This document shows, one piece after another, positions 1 through 7,597 of a DNA stretch of 64,000 bases. The number at the start of each line of letters is the position of its first letter. The first letter of the stretch is position 1. The stretch is taken from the NCBI RefSeq assembly GCF_041428715.1, contig NZ_CP155572.1; one strand, given 5' to 3'. Source of the stretch: Sporomusa malonica (GTDB lineage Bacteria > Bacillota > Negativicutes > Sporomusales > Sporomusaceae). The notes under the pieces are model-generated. The model saw only the letters and a program-made list of their open reading frames with translations, searched no databases and was not told the origin of the DNA. A program made the translations under genes and the position numbers.

Positions 1-112
1 ATTATTAACCATATAGAGAGTTTTGACAAGCTATAAAGAATATAAAAAACGAATTATCCTACCAGGATATTTTTATTTTATGTTTCTGATAAATGTTGCA
101 CTGCCAGAAACT

Positions 113-150
113 AAGAAATCCACTGAGATATTATTCTCAGTGGATTTCTT
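113..150. terminator. Bidirectional hairpin terminator
   Basis: A 16-bp perfect stem (AAGAAATCCACTGAGA and its complement) encloses a short TATTAT loop and is followed by T-rich sequence. It lies just beyond the stop codon of the minus-strand RNA helicase gene, so it probably ends that transcript. Confidence 0.8.
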
Positions 151-162
151 ATTATTCTTTTT

Positions 163-1584
163 TTATTTCTTAAAACCACCTGGGCCTGATTTATAACGTG
201 GTTTGCCGCTAGGTGCGCCTTTCCTGTTATCCTGTGGCTTGCGTTTGTTGCCGAAGGACCTGGTGCGCATTGGGGCTTCTTCGGTAATCTTGATTGGGGT
301 GTTGTCAGGCTCTTTGGTTAGAAGCTTAAGTGCGGCTGACAGCAGGGAAACAGAATCTGTTTCAGCAAGAAGTTCTTCAGCACGTCCCCGATAGTGTTCA
401 AGGTTTCCTTCTTCAATCTGATTAAGCAGTTTTTCGACTGCTAAGCGTTGCTGGCCTTCGATGGCCTCGTTTACGGTAGGAACAGTCATACGCACAATTT
501 TGCGCTTGGTAACTCGTTCAATTGACCGTAGCTGCTCAAGCTCGCGGGGGATGACAAAGGTGGTAGCCAATCCGGTTTGTCCGGCCCGGCCGGTGCGGCC
601 CACGCGATGTACATAGCTCTCAGGGTCTTGCGGGATATCAAAATTATACACATGGGTGACGCCGCTGACATCAAGGCCTCTGGCCGCAACATCTGTGGCC
701 ACCAGGATATCAATGATGCCTTCTCTGAATTGGCGGAGGACAGCGTCCCGCTTGGCTTGAGTGAGGTCACCGTGAATGCCTTCTGACGAGTAGCCGCGTT
801 TCTTTAACGCCTCTGTTAGCTCATCTACCCGACGCTTAGTTCGGCCAAAAACAATTGCCAGTTCGGGGGACTGGATATCAAGGAGACGGCAAAGAACGTC
901 AAATTTTTGCCTGTCATGCATCTCGTAATAATGCTGCTCAATGAGTGGAACAGTAACTTCTTTAGATTTGGTACTGATGAGGGCTGGGTCTTTTAAGAAC
1001 TTCTGCGCGAGGTTTTGAATCTGCCTAGGCATAGTAGCAGAAAAGAGTAACGTCTGGCGCGATTCTGGTGTGGTGCTCAAAATCTTCTCAATATCCTCGA
1101 CGAAGCCCATGTTAAGCATTTCATCTGCTTCATCCAAAACCACCATTTTGATGTCGTTAAGCCTAATGGTGCGACGATCCATATGATCCATCAGGCGACC
1201 TGGTGTCGCAACAATAATATGTGGTTTTCTTTGTAAGCCCCGTATCTGACGTTGAATATCTTGACCGCCGTAAATAGGGAGGGAGCGAATGTTCGAAAAT
1301 TGACCTAGTTTATTTAGCTCTTCAGCAACCTGAATAGCTAGTTCACGAGTCGGGGTCAGTACAATTCCCTGAATAGCACCTATGTTGCTTGTAAGGTTTT
1401 GTAATAAGGGAATGCCAAATGCGGCTGTCTTGCCGGTGCCTGTTTGTGCCTGTCCGACCAAATCTCTGCCTGAAAGCAAGGTGGGAATAGCCTGTTCTTG
1501 TATTGGTGTTGGTTCTTCAAAGCCCATATCACTAAGAGCCCGAATTATCAAATCACTAATTCCTAGCTCTTTGAATTTTTCCAT
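163..1584 (-). CDS. cshA: DEAD-box ATP-dependent RNA helicase (CshA/DeaD type)
   Basis: Cytoplasmic RNA helicase that unwinds short RNA duplexes in ribosome assembly, mRNA decay and cold adaptation. Seen: a Q motif near residues 5-29 (ending PTPIQ), Walker A AQTGTGKT at 46-53, PTRELA at 78-83, DEAD at 151-154, SAT at 182-184, and the RecA2 motif HRVGRTGRAG near 330. The last 30 residues are rich in Arg, Lys and Gly, an RNA-binding tail usual in the family. The 473-residue length is close to Bacillus CshA. The start is an ATG preceded by an AGGAGG-like site on the minus strand. The gene is alone in its transcript and ends at a strong terminator. Family assignment is firm; orthology to CshA rather than another DEAD-box paralogue is inference. 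Confidence 0.93.
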   Translation of the reverse strand: MEKFKELGISDLIIRALSDMGFEEPTPIQEQAIPTLLSGRDLVGQAQTGTGKTAAFGIPLLQNLTSNIGAIQGIVLTPTRELAIQVAEELNKLGQFSNIRSLPIYGGQDIQRQIRGLQRKPHIIVATPGRLMDHMDRRTIRLNDIKMVVLDEADEMLNMGFVEDIEKILSTTPESRQTLLFSATMPRQIQNLAQKFLKDPALISTKSKEVTVPLIEQHYYEMHDRQKFDVLCRLLDIQSPELAIVFGRTKRRVDELTEALKKRGYSSEGIHGDLTQAKRDAVLRQFREGIIDILVATDVAARGLDVSGVTHVYNFDIPQDPESYVHRVGRTGRAGQTGLATTFVIPRELEQLRSIERVTKRKIVRMTVPTVNEAIEGQQRLAVEKLLNQIEEGNLEHYRGRAEELLAETDSVSLLSAALKLLTKEPDNTPIKITEEAPMRTRSFGNKRKPQDNRKGAPSGKPRYKSGPGGFKK

Positions 1585-1716
1585 TATAAAGGTAGCCTCC
1601 TTAGTTAATTCATGTTTTTAAATAGTATCGCCAATGGACAACGTGTTGTATACGTTGAACCGCGATGATAAAATGGGAAGGTAAGAACTATACTGGCGAA
1701 TGATTGGGAGCTAAAC

Positions 1717-2130
1717 ATGGAAATAAGAATAATCAAGCCAGAGCAAACGTGGGAATTGCGCCAAACGGTGATGTGGCCTGATAAGGAAATTGCCTATGTA
1801 AAACTGCCAGACGACCCTATGGGAATCCATTATGGCCTTTTTGAGAATGGCCAGCTTATCTCAGTAGTATCTGCATTTGCCTATGAGCAGGAGATTCAGT
1901 TTCGTAAATTTGCTACAGTAAGCAATAAGCAGGGGCTGGGGTATGGTACTCAACTGCTCCAGTTTGTCATTGATGCGGCTAAGGCGAGTGGAGCCAAAGC
2001 CATTTGGTGCAATGCCAGAAAAAGTAAAACGGCTTTTTACCGTAAAATTGGCTTTGAGGAAAGGCCAATACAATTTAAGCGGGATGGCATTGACTATGTT
2101 GTAATGAGTAAAAATCTGACCAGTAAGTAG
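1717..2130 (+). CDS. GNAT family N-acetyltransferase
   Basis: Predicted to move an acetyl group from acetyl-CoA to an amine; the acceptor is unknown. The 137-residue protein is a single GNAT domain. The acetyl-CoA pyrophosphate loop is seen as QGLGYGT around residues 69-75 (the Q/R-x-x-G-x-G pattern), followed by the helix TQLLQFVIDAAKASGA, a strand with WCNAR, and the C-terminal FYRKIGFEE motif typical of the fold. It starts at ATG 1717 after GGGAGC. It stands alone between the helicase gene and an HD-domain gene, with no context that would reveal the substrate. Confidence 0.85.
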   Translation: MEIRIIKPEQTWELRQTVMWPDKEIAYVKLPDDPMGIHYGLFENGQLISVVSAFAYEQEIQFRKFATVSNKQGLGYGTQLLQFVIDAAKASGAKAIWCNARKSKTAFYRKIGFEERPIQFKRDGIDYVVMSKNLTSK

Positions 2131-2227
2131 AGAACGACAGCCAGACTGTTTATTATATCACTATCTATAAAATTTGTATAGTACAAATTTCCATTTTTGG
2201 TCGATTTAAAATAAAGAGAGTGATGGT

Positions 2228-2848
2228 ATGATTATTCAGAGATTACAGCAGCAGATTGCGTTTATTGTCGAAGTCGATAAGATTAAACAGATTTACCGGA
2301 GAAATTATGTTATCGGCGGAGAGAGGCATGAGACAGATGCTGAGCATTCTTGGCATTTGGCGATGATGGCTATTCTGCTTGCCGAGCATGTGGCAGACTA
2401 CCCCTTGGATGTGCTAAAGGTTATTAAGATGGTACTTATTCATGATATTGTTGAAATCGATGCCGGTGACACGTATTGTTATGATCAGAAGGGCGGGCTG
2501 GACAAAGAGGTGCGGGAACAGGCAGCAGCAGACCGGCTATTTCGACTGCTGCCAGAGGATCAGGCTCAGGAATTGTGGAGTCTGTGGGATGAGTTTGAAC
2601 AACGAGTCAGTCTTGAGGCCAGATTTGCCAATGCGCTTGACAGGTTGCAGCCGCTGCTGCTGCATTATAACACGGAGGGCAAATCGTGGCAGCTTAATGG
2701 CATAACCAGTGATCAAGTGATTGATCGCAACAAACTGACTAAGGAGATATCAGTCGAGTTGGGGCGGCTTGTTGAGGAAATTATCGAGGACTCGATACGT
2801 AAAGGCTACCTGAAAACCCCGCAGGAGAAGGCGTTGTTTGAAGCATAG
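2228..2848 (+). CDS. HD-domain phosphohydrolase, YfbR/HDDC2-like
   Basis: Probably a metal-dependent 5'-deoxynucleotidase or related nucleotide phosphohydrolase in the cytoplasm. The HD metal site is visible: His40 in TDAEHSWHLA, the His72-Asp73 pair in VLIHDIVEIDAGD, and a distal Asp in FANALDRLQPLL near residue 137. The stretch EHSWH...HDIVEIDAGDT is characteristic of the YfbR/HDDC2 group. At 206 residues it is about the family length. It starts at ATG 2228 after AGAGAG. The neighbours do not help define the substrate. Confidence 0.83.
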   Translation: MIIQRLQQQIAFIVEVDKIKQIYRRNYVIGGERHETDAEHSWHLAMMAILLAEHVADYPLDVLKVIKMVLIHDIVEIDAGDTYCYDQKGGLDKEVREQAAADRLFRLLPEDQAQELWSLWDEFEQRVSLEARFANALDRLQPLLLHYNTEGKSWQLNGITSDQVIDRNKLTKEISVELGRLVEEIIEDSIRKGYLKTPQEKALFEA

Positions 2849-2913
2849 TGCAAAGTTTGTATTAAGTTTTCTGGTTTGCCACTTTTTATTCATGATTGTT
2901 AGAGGTGATGCTT

Positions 2914-3357
2914 GTGCCAAAACTGGAATACCGGATGCTAAATGAATCAGAAGGGTATCCGATACTCTACTATTACGACAGTATGGATCGGACTGAGATA
3001 GCGATCCGTCTGGCCTGTGATTATTTTGTTAAAGATGGTGTGACCTACGAAAAAACCTCTGGCGCTATTGAAGCTGGTTGTTATGTTATTTATGTAAAAA
3101 AGGCTGAAGAGCAAGATAACAGTCTGCCACAGTTACCCAACCCCAGTGGAAAGCTGCGGTTGGAGCTGCGGCAGTATGTTCAGAATAGCAGTTACTTTCC
3201 AGAAGTCGCTGTCTTCGAGCTGAAAGACAACTTGGATGCACTTCTTTATTTGCAAAGTGACTTTCTCTATTGGTTGGGGCAGGAGTGGCAGAAAACTTCA
3301 GCCGAGATTGACGAAGACCGCAAAGTATACATCTTTTATGCCACGACTGTGTGTTAA
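2914..3357 (+). CDS. Hypothetical protein, first gene of the Gsp-synthase/DUF350 run
   Basis: Not recognised. The frame is open from 2896, but AGAGGTG at 2901-2907 sits correctly for a GTG start at 2914 (first residues then MPKLEYRMLNES), giving 147 residues. The protein is soluble, acidic and mixed alpha/beta, with no signal peptide and no obvious catalytic motif. It ends 12 nt before the next start and is followed on the same strand by a lipoprotein, an ATP-grasp ligase and a DUF350 membrane protein, so a joint operon is likely. Function unknown; co-occurrence with the ligase is the only clue. Confidence 0.7.
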   Translation: MPKLEYRMLNESEGYPILYYYDSMDRTEIAIRLACDYFVKDGVTYEKTSGAIEAGCYVIYVKKAEEQDNSLPQLPNPSGKLRLELRQYVQNSSYFPEVAVFELKDNLDALLYLQSDFLYWLGQEWQKTSAEIDEDRKVYIFYATTVC

Positions 3358-3369
3358 GGAGGAGTAAAC

Positions 3370-3663
3370 TTGGGATCAAAAGACGAAAAAGTGATGGGGC
3401 TTTTCTTGGCCGCTGTTTTAACTTTTACTCCCGGATGTATGTTCGGCGACAACACTCATACCCATATAGACCGTAACCGGGACGGGTATTGCGATGTTGA
3501 CGGGCAGTCGATGACAAGCTCATCAAATTCTTCAGGCACCAGATACTTTGGCAGTCATAGCGGAAGTACAGCTTCTACAGCAGATACCTCTTCCGGCCAT
3601 ATGTCGTCAGCTTCAACGCCAAAAGGCGGAATCGGTAGCCATAGTATCGGCAGTGGAGGATAG
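3370..3663 (+). CDS. Small lipoprotein with an EF-hand-like loop
   Basis: A 97-residue exported lipoprotein. It starts at TTG 3370 behind AGGAGGAG. The N-terminus is a basic stretch, a short hydrophobic core and a lipobox-like TPGC. Right after the Cys comes a His-containing stretch and then DRNRDGYCD, which fits the DxNxDGxxD calcium-binding loop of EF-hand/dockerin repeats. The remainder is low-complexity Ser/Gly/Thr/His, likely a flexible tether. It lies 5 nt before the glutathionylspermidine-synthase-like gene. Export and lipidation are predictions from the motif; the calcium-binding role is inference. Confidence 0.72.
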   Translation: MGSKDEKVMGLFLAAVLTFTPGCMFGDNTHTHIDRNRDGYCDVDGQSMTSSSNSSGTRYFGSHSGSTASTADTSSGHMSSASTPKGGIGSHSIGSGG

Positions 3664-3668
3664 CCGCT

Positions 3669-4904
3669 GTGGATTACAGGACAAAACGGGAGGCATTATT
3701 CAATAGCATAAGGCAGGAAGATGTTTTTACATGGGATTATATGTACGGGCAAGAGTATGCTTTAGCTGCTACATGTCAATTGTCCAGTAGTGAATTTGCG
3801 GAAATTACTTATGCTGCCGGGCAATTGGGCAGTATCTTTGCCAAAACGGTAAAGATGCTCCAGCAGGGCAGTGACGCACTGCTGGCAGAACTGGGTATTC
3901 CGGCTAAAACCTTTGGTGCTGCGCGCGTTCCTGTCTTACCGGATTGGCCAACAACTATCGGAAGGTTTGATTTTGCTAGGACGCCTAAGGGGCTAAAAAT
4001 GCTGGAATTCAATAGTGATACTCCAGGCGGGATTGTTGAAGCATATTATTTAAATCGCAAGGTATGCGAGTATTACAATTATAAAGACGTGAACGCTGGA
4101 TTGACCAGGCATATTGCTGAAGCTTTTGGTGCAGTTGTGGCTGAGTACAGAGCGCAGGGTTATGCTACTGGAAATATTGCGTTTAGCGCTCTTGACTGGC
4201 ATGATGAAGATGCTGGAACAGCCCGTTTTCTTATGAATCATTCCGGCTTGACAGCCTGCTTTGTGCCGCTTAAGGATCTGAGGATTTATCAAGATCGGTT
4301 GTGGCGACTGGCAGATGGGGAATTAAAGCCTATTGACATATTGTACCGGTTGCATCCGCTTGGCATAATGTCTGAGGAAACCGATCAGGATGGTTATTCG
4401 AGCGGGGAACATTTATTGAGTTTGGTGTCCAGGCGAAAACTAGCGATTATTAACCAGCCGGGGGCGCTGTTAGCTCAGACCAAGGCCTTGCAGGCGCTTA
4501 TTTGGTTGCTCTATGAAAATAATGAGTATTTTACTTCTCACGAACATAAAATTATTGCTGCTTATATGTTACCGACCTATTTGGAGAATGGTTTTTTAGG
4601 CAAAAACGCTTACGTAGTTAAGCCGGTATTAGGACGAGAAGGCGGAGGGATCACAATGTATGATGCCAATGGCGCACTAACAGACAAAGATAGTAGTGAC
4701 TGCTATTGGGGTCAAACAATGATCTACCAGCAATACGCCGAGCTAGAGCAAATTACTATTGAAACCTTGCAGGGGTACTACCAGGGGTCACTATTATGGG
4801 GGGCATTTCTCGTCGGCGGCAAGGCTTCGGCTGTCAATGCGCGAGTTGGAGGACGTATTACCGATGATTTATCCTATTTTTTACCTATCCGGCTTGCAGA
4901 ATAA
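3669..4904 (+). CDS. Glutathionylspermidine synthase family ATP-grasp ligase
   Basis: Member of the family of the synthetase domain of E. coli Gsp and of YgiC/YjfC, which couple ATP hydrolysis to amide bond formation between a peptide carboxylate and an amine. Seen: the N-terminal pre-ATP-grasp part with GRFDFARTPKGLKMLEFNSDTP near residues 97-118, and ATP-grasp elements NAYVVKPVLGREGGGI near 315-330. The 411-residue length matches stand-alone synthetase homologues; no CHAP amidase domain is attached. It starts at GTG 3669. The downstream DUF350 membrane gene is a known frequent partner of this ligase family. The true substrate in these bacteria is not known. Confidence 0.85.
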   Translation: MDYRTKREALFNSIRQEDVFTWDYMYGQEYALAATCQLSSSEFAEITYAAGQLGSIFAKTVKMLQQGSDALLAELGIPAKTFGAARVPVLPDWPTTIGRFDFARTPKGLKMLEFNSDTPGGIVEAYYLNRKVCEYYNYKDVNAGLTRHIAEAFGAVVAEYRAQGYATGNIAFSALDWHDEDAGTARFLMNHSGLTACFVPLKDLRIYQDRLWRLADGELKPIDILYRLHPLGIMSEETDQDGYSSGEHLLSLVSRRKLAIINQPGALLAQTKALQALIWLLYENNEYFTSHEHKIIAAYMLPTYLENGFLGKNAYVVKPVLGREGGGITMYDANGALTDKDSSDCYWGQTMIYQQYAELEQITIETLQGYYQGSLLWGAFLVGGKASAVNARVGGRITDDLSYFLPIRLAE

Positions 4905-4924
4905 TATCATAAGGGGGAGAGATA

Positions 4925-5362
4925 ATGGGCGGTCAATGGGAAAATATTACTAATTTCTTGTTATACCTGGGAGTGGCGCTGCCGCTGCTAGGCCTGGGTA
5001 TATTGGCTTTTATGGTAATTACTCCTTATAAGGAATTTCAGCTTATCGGTGAAGGTGATGATATTCATGAGCCGGCTAGAGTGGCTTCGGCGCAGGCTGC
5101 AGCCGTTACTTTAGGCGGCAAGATTCTAGGGTTATCGTTAGTTTTGGCTTCGGCTATTTTCCATTCTGTTAACCTCGTGGATTTGGCTATTTGGGGACTA
5201 GTCGGAATCGTGTTTCAAATTATAATTTTTTATCTTTATGAACTGGTTACGCCGTTTAAGGTTGTTAATGAGATCCCAAGAGGAAATATAGCGGTCGGAA
5301 TCTTGTCGGCTTTTTTAAGTATATCTACAGGAGTATTGATGGCAGCGTTGATAAGTTATTAA
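4925..5362 (+). CDS. DUF350 (YjfL-type) membrane protein
   Basis: A 145-residue integral membrane protein with about four hydrophobic helices (roughly 9-32, 58-80, 84-107 and 122-144). It includes the DUF350-like features TPYKEFQLI and IPRGNIAVGI. It starts at ATG 4925 with AGGGGGAGA upstream, 20 nt after the ligase gene, and is followed by a terminator, so it closes the operon. DUF350 proteins have no established biochemical role; the conserved pairing with glutathionylspermidine-synthase-like ligases suggests a joint envelope-related job. Confidence 0.85.
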   Translation: MGGQWENITNFLLYLGVALPLLGLGILAFMVITPYKEFQLIGEGDDIHEPARVASAQAAAVTLGGKILGLSLVLASAIFHSVNLVDLAIWGLVGIVFQIIIFYLYELVTPFKVVNEIPRGNIAVGILSAFLSISTGVLMAALISY

Positions 5363-5372
5363 CTACTCAATC

Positions 5373-5409
5373 AAGACCTGGCTCTTCCGAAGAGTCGGGT
5401 TTTTTTTTG
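5373..5409 (+). terminator. Rho-independent terminator of the Gsp-synthase operon
   Basis: GACCTGGCTCTTC pairs with GAAGAGTCGGGT (with G-T pairs) and is followed by a run of eight T residues, directly after the DUF350 stop codon. Confidence 0.85.
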
Positions 5410-5609
5410 CTCTCAATTAGAGGGATTGAGTTGTTAGCAGGGTTGGTAGAAAGCACCAAACATGGGCGATTAGTGTAAAAATAGAAAATTCATGCAATAA
5501 ATGAAGCAAATAAGCAGGAGATTGACAGAATTTAGCGAATATGCTGGACTATGTGATTTAATGAACATGGATCATCCTGTAAGGATAAAGTACGTATTGG
5601 GGGCGCGTT

Positions 5610-7529
5610 ATGTCGGAAATACTAATGACTATTGAAGAAAAATGTGCGGGTTGTAATAAATGTATAGCTAAATGTCCGGTTAATGCCAATATCGCTTATG
5701 CTGTTGATGGGCTAAATAAGGTAAAAGTTGATCAAAGCAAATGCATTCACTGTGGTGAATGTATCGACGTATGTGATCATCAGGCCAGAGATTACTCAGA
5801 TGATACGGAAAGGTTTTTTTCTGACCTAAAGCAGGGGGCAAAGATCTCGGTAGTAGCTGCGCCAGCTGTACGGTTCAGCTTTGAGTACCGGAAGTTGTTT
5901 AGTTATTTAAAATCGGCTGGGGTGAACGTAATTTATGACGTATCATTCGGTGCTGATATTACTACTTGGGCTTATCTAAAGGCGATTAAAGAATACCGCC
6001 TCGACTCTGTTATTGCTCAGCCGTGTCCGGCCATTGTCAACTATGTTGAAAAGTATAGGCCAGAACTCATTCCCAGACTTGCCCCGATTCACAGCCCCAT
6101 GATGTGTACAGCGGTGTATCTCAAAAAATACGCTAAGGTCAAAGACCGGATTGCTTTTCTATCGCCCTGTATAGGCAAGATTGATGAGATCAATGAAACT
6201 ACTACTCAGGGGTTAATTGAGTATAATGTGACTTACGCGAAATTGAGAAAATACCTTGAGGATAACCATATCGTACTGTCACAGTATCAAGATACCGATT
6301 TTGACGGCGATGCCTGTGGTATAGGCCTTACCTTCAGCCGTCCTGGCGGATTAAGAGAAAATGTTGAACATCATACTGGGGGAAATAGCGTATGGATACG
6401 GCAAGTCGAAGGGCCTGGGCATGCCTACCACTATCTTGAGGAATATGCTGAAAGAATGAAGGCTGGAAAAAAACTCCCCTTGCTAGTTGATATTCTAAAC
6501 TGTACATATGGGTGCAACATTGGCACAGGAACAACGAAAGATGTTTCTATTGATGATATTGATTATGTGATGAACGGCTTAAAAGCCGATAAGGTTAAAG
6601 AGCAGAGTAAGAAAAGATTCTATAAAAAGGCCTATGCACTCTTTGAAAGGTTTGACAAGGAGTTAAAGCTAAGTGATTTTTCCCGTAAATATCAGGATGA
6701 ATCCAGCACTGTCAAAACGCCGGAAGCAACTGAAACAATTCTTGGTCAGATATTCACTAAACTCCATAAGACAACAGAGGAATCACAGAACATAAATTGT
6801 TACGCCTGTGGCTTCGGCAACTGCCGGAATTTTGCCCAAGCAGTAGTTAACGGGGTTAACCATCTGGAAAACTGCATTGACTACAACCGCCACGAACTAT
6901 CACTGGAACACCAGGCCACAATGAGTAAAACCCAAGAGCTTGAAAAAATGATGGCAGAAGTTCATAAGCTGAGTGAGGAGCGGGTTTTGGCTGCTAACCA
7001 ACTCCAAGCGCGGGTAAGGGATATAACAGGAGCGATTCAGGAAGTTTCCCTTGGCAGCAGCGAGAACGCTAAAAGCATTGAAAACATCAATTTGGAGGTA
7101 CTGGCTCTCTTGCAAACGGCCAACGAATTGCGGGATAGCGTTCGTGAAGTAGAGAATAAGATGAGAAGCTTTGTTCAGGCCTCTGACGAGATTGTTGGAA
7201 TAGCTGGTCAAACAAACTTGTTATCACTGAATGCCACTATTGAAGCAGCTCGTGCCGGTGAGCATGGCAAGGGATTTGCGGTGGTCGCGAATGAAGTTCG
7301 AAACCTTGCGGATAAATCCAAAGACATAGTCGCTTCGACCAAAACAAGTGAAGTCGCTATATTAAAACAAATCGAGGCTATCTTAGGGATATCGAATATT
7401 TTGGAAACCAAGATGGATGTAGTAAGCTCTGAAATAACCAGTATATCGGCTACGATTGAAGAGGTAACAGCAAAATGTCAGGAGATTGCTGCTACTGCTG
7501 ATAGCTTGGCAAATCATCGAAATTCGTAA
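5610..7529 (+). CDS. [FeFe]-hydrogenase-domain iron-sulfur chemoreceptor
   Basis: A 639-residue soluble fusion. Two [4Fe-4S] ferredoxin motifs lie at Cys12/15/18/22 and Cys45/48/51/55. They are followed by an [FeFe]-hydrogenase large-subunit C-terminal domain with all four H-cluster ligand cysteines: Cys139 in QPCPAIVNY, Cys187 in SPCIGK, and Cys298 and Cys302 in NCTYGC. A PF04060-like Fe-S domain follows at Cys397/400/405 and about 422, then a coiled coil and a methyl-accepting chemotaxis signalling tip (NATIEAARAGEHGKGFAVV near 540-560). No transmembrane segment or HAMP domain is present, so it is cytoplasmic. The position of the catalytic proton-relay cysteine is Pro, as expected for a sensory rather than turnover enzyme. 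Inferred role: reporting H2 or redox state to the chemotaxis array. No partner gene lies beside it. Confidence 0.88.
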   Translation: MSEILMTIEEKCAGCNKCIAKCPVNANIAYAVDGLNKVKVDQSKCIHCGECIDVCDHQARDYSDDTERFFSDLKQGAKISVVAAPAVRFSFEYRKLFSYLKSAGVNVIYDVSFGADITTWAYLKAIKEYRLDSVIAQPCPAIVNYVEKYRPELIPRLAPIHSPMMCTAVYLKKYAKVKDRIAFLSPCIGKIDEINETTTQGLIEYNVTYAKLRKYLEDNHIVLSQYQDTDFDGDACGIGLTFSRPGGLRENVEHHTGGNSVWIRQVEGPGHAYHYLEEYAERMKAGKKLPLLVDILNCTYGCNIGTGTTKDVSIDDIDYVMNGLKADKVKEQSKKRFYKKAYALFERFDKELKLSDFSRKYQDESSTVKTPEATETILGQIFTKLHKTTEESQNINCYACGFGNCRNFAQAVVNGVNHLENCIDYNRHELSLEHQATMSKTQELEKMMAEVHKLSEERVLAANQLQARVRDITGAIQEVSLGSSENAKSIENINLEVLALLQTANELRDSVREVENKMRSFVQASDEIVGIAGQTNLLSLNATIEAARAGEHGKGFAVVANEVRNLADKSKDIVASTKTSEVAILKQIEAILGISNILETKMDVVSSEITSISATIEEVTAKCQEIAATADSLANHRNS

Positions 7530-7547
7530 ATGTAAAAAGCTTGGTAA

Positions 7548-7597
7548 AAAGATAATAGCCTGATAACAGTGTGAGCTGTTGTCAGGCTATTATCTTT
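7548..7597. terminator. Long bidirectional terminator between convergent genes
   Basis: A 22-bp nearly perfect stem (one G-T pair) with a TGTGAG loop lies between the stops of the hydrogenase-chemoreceptor and the minus-strand GGDEF/HD-GYP gene. A-rich and T-rich flanks allow it to work on both strands. Confidence 0.88.
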
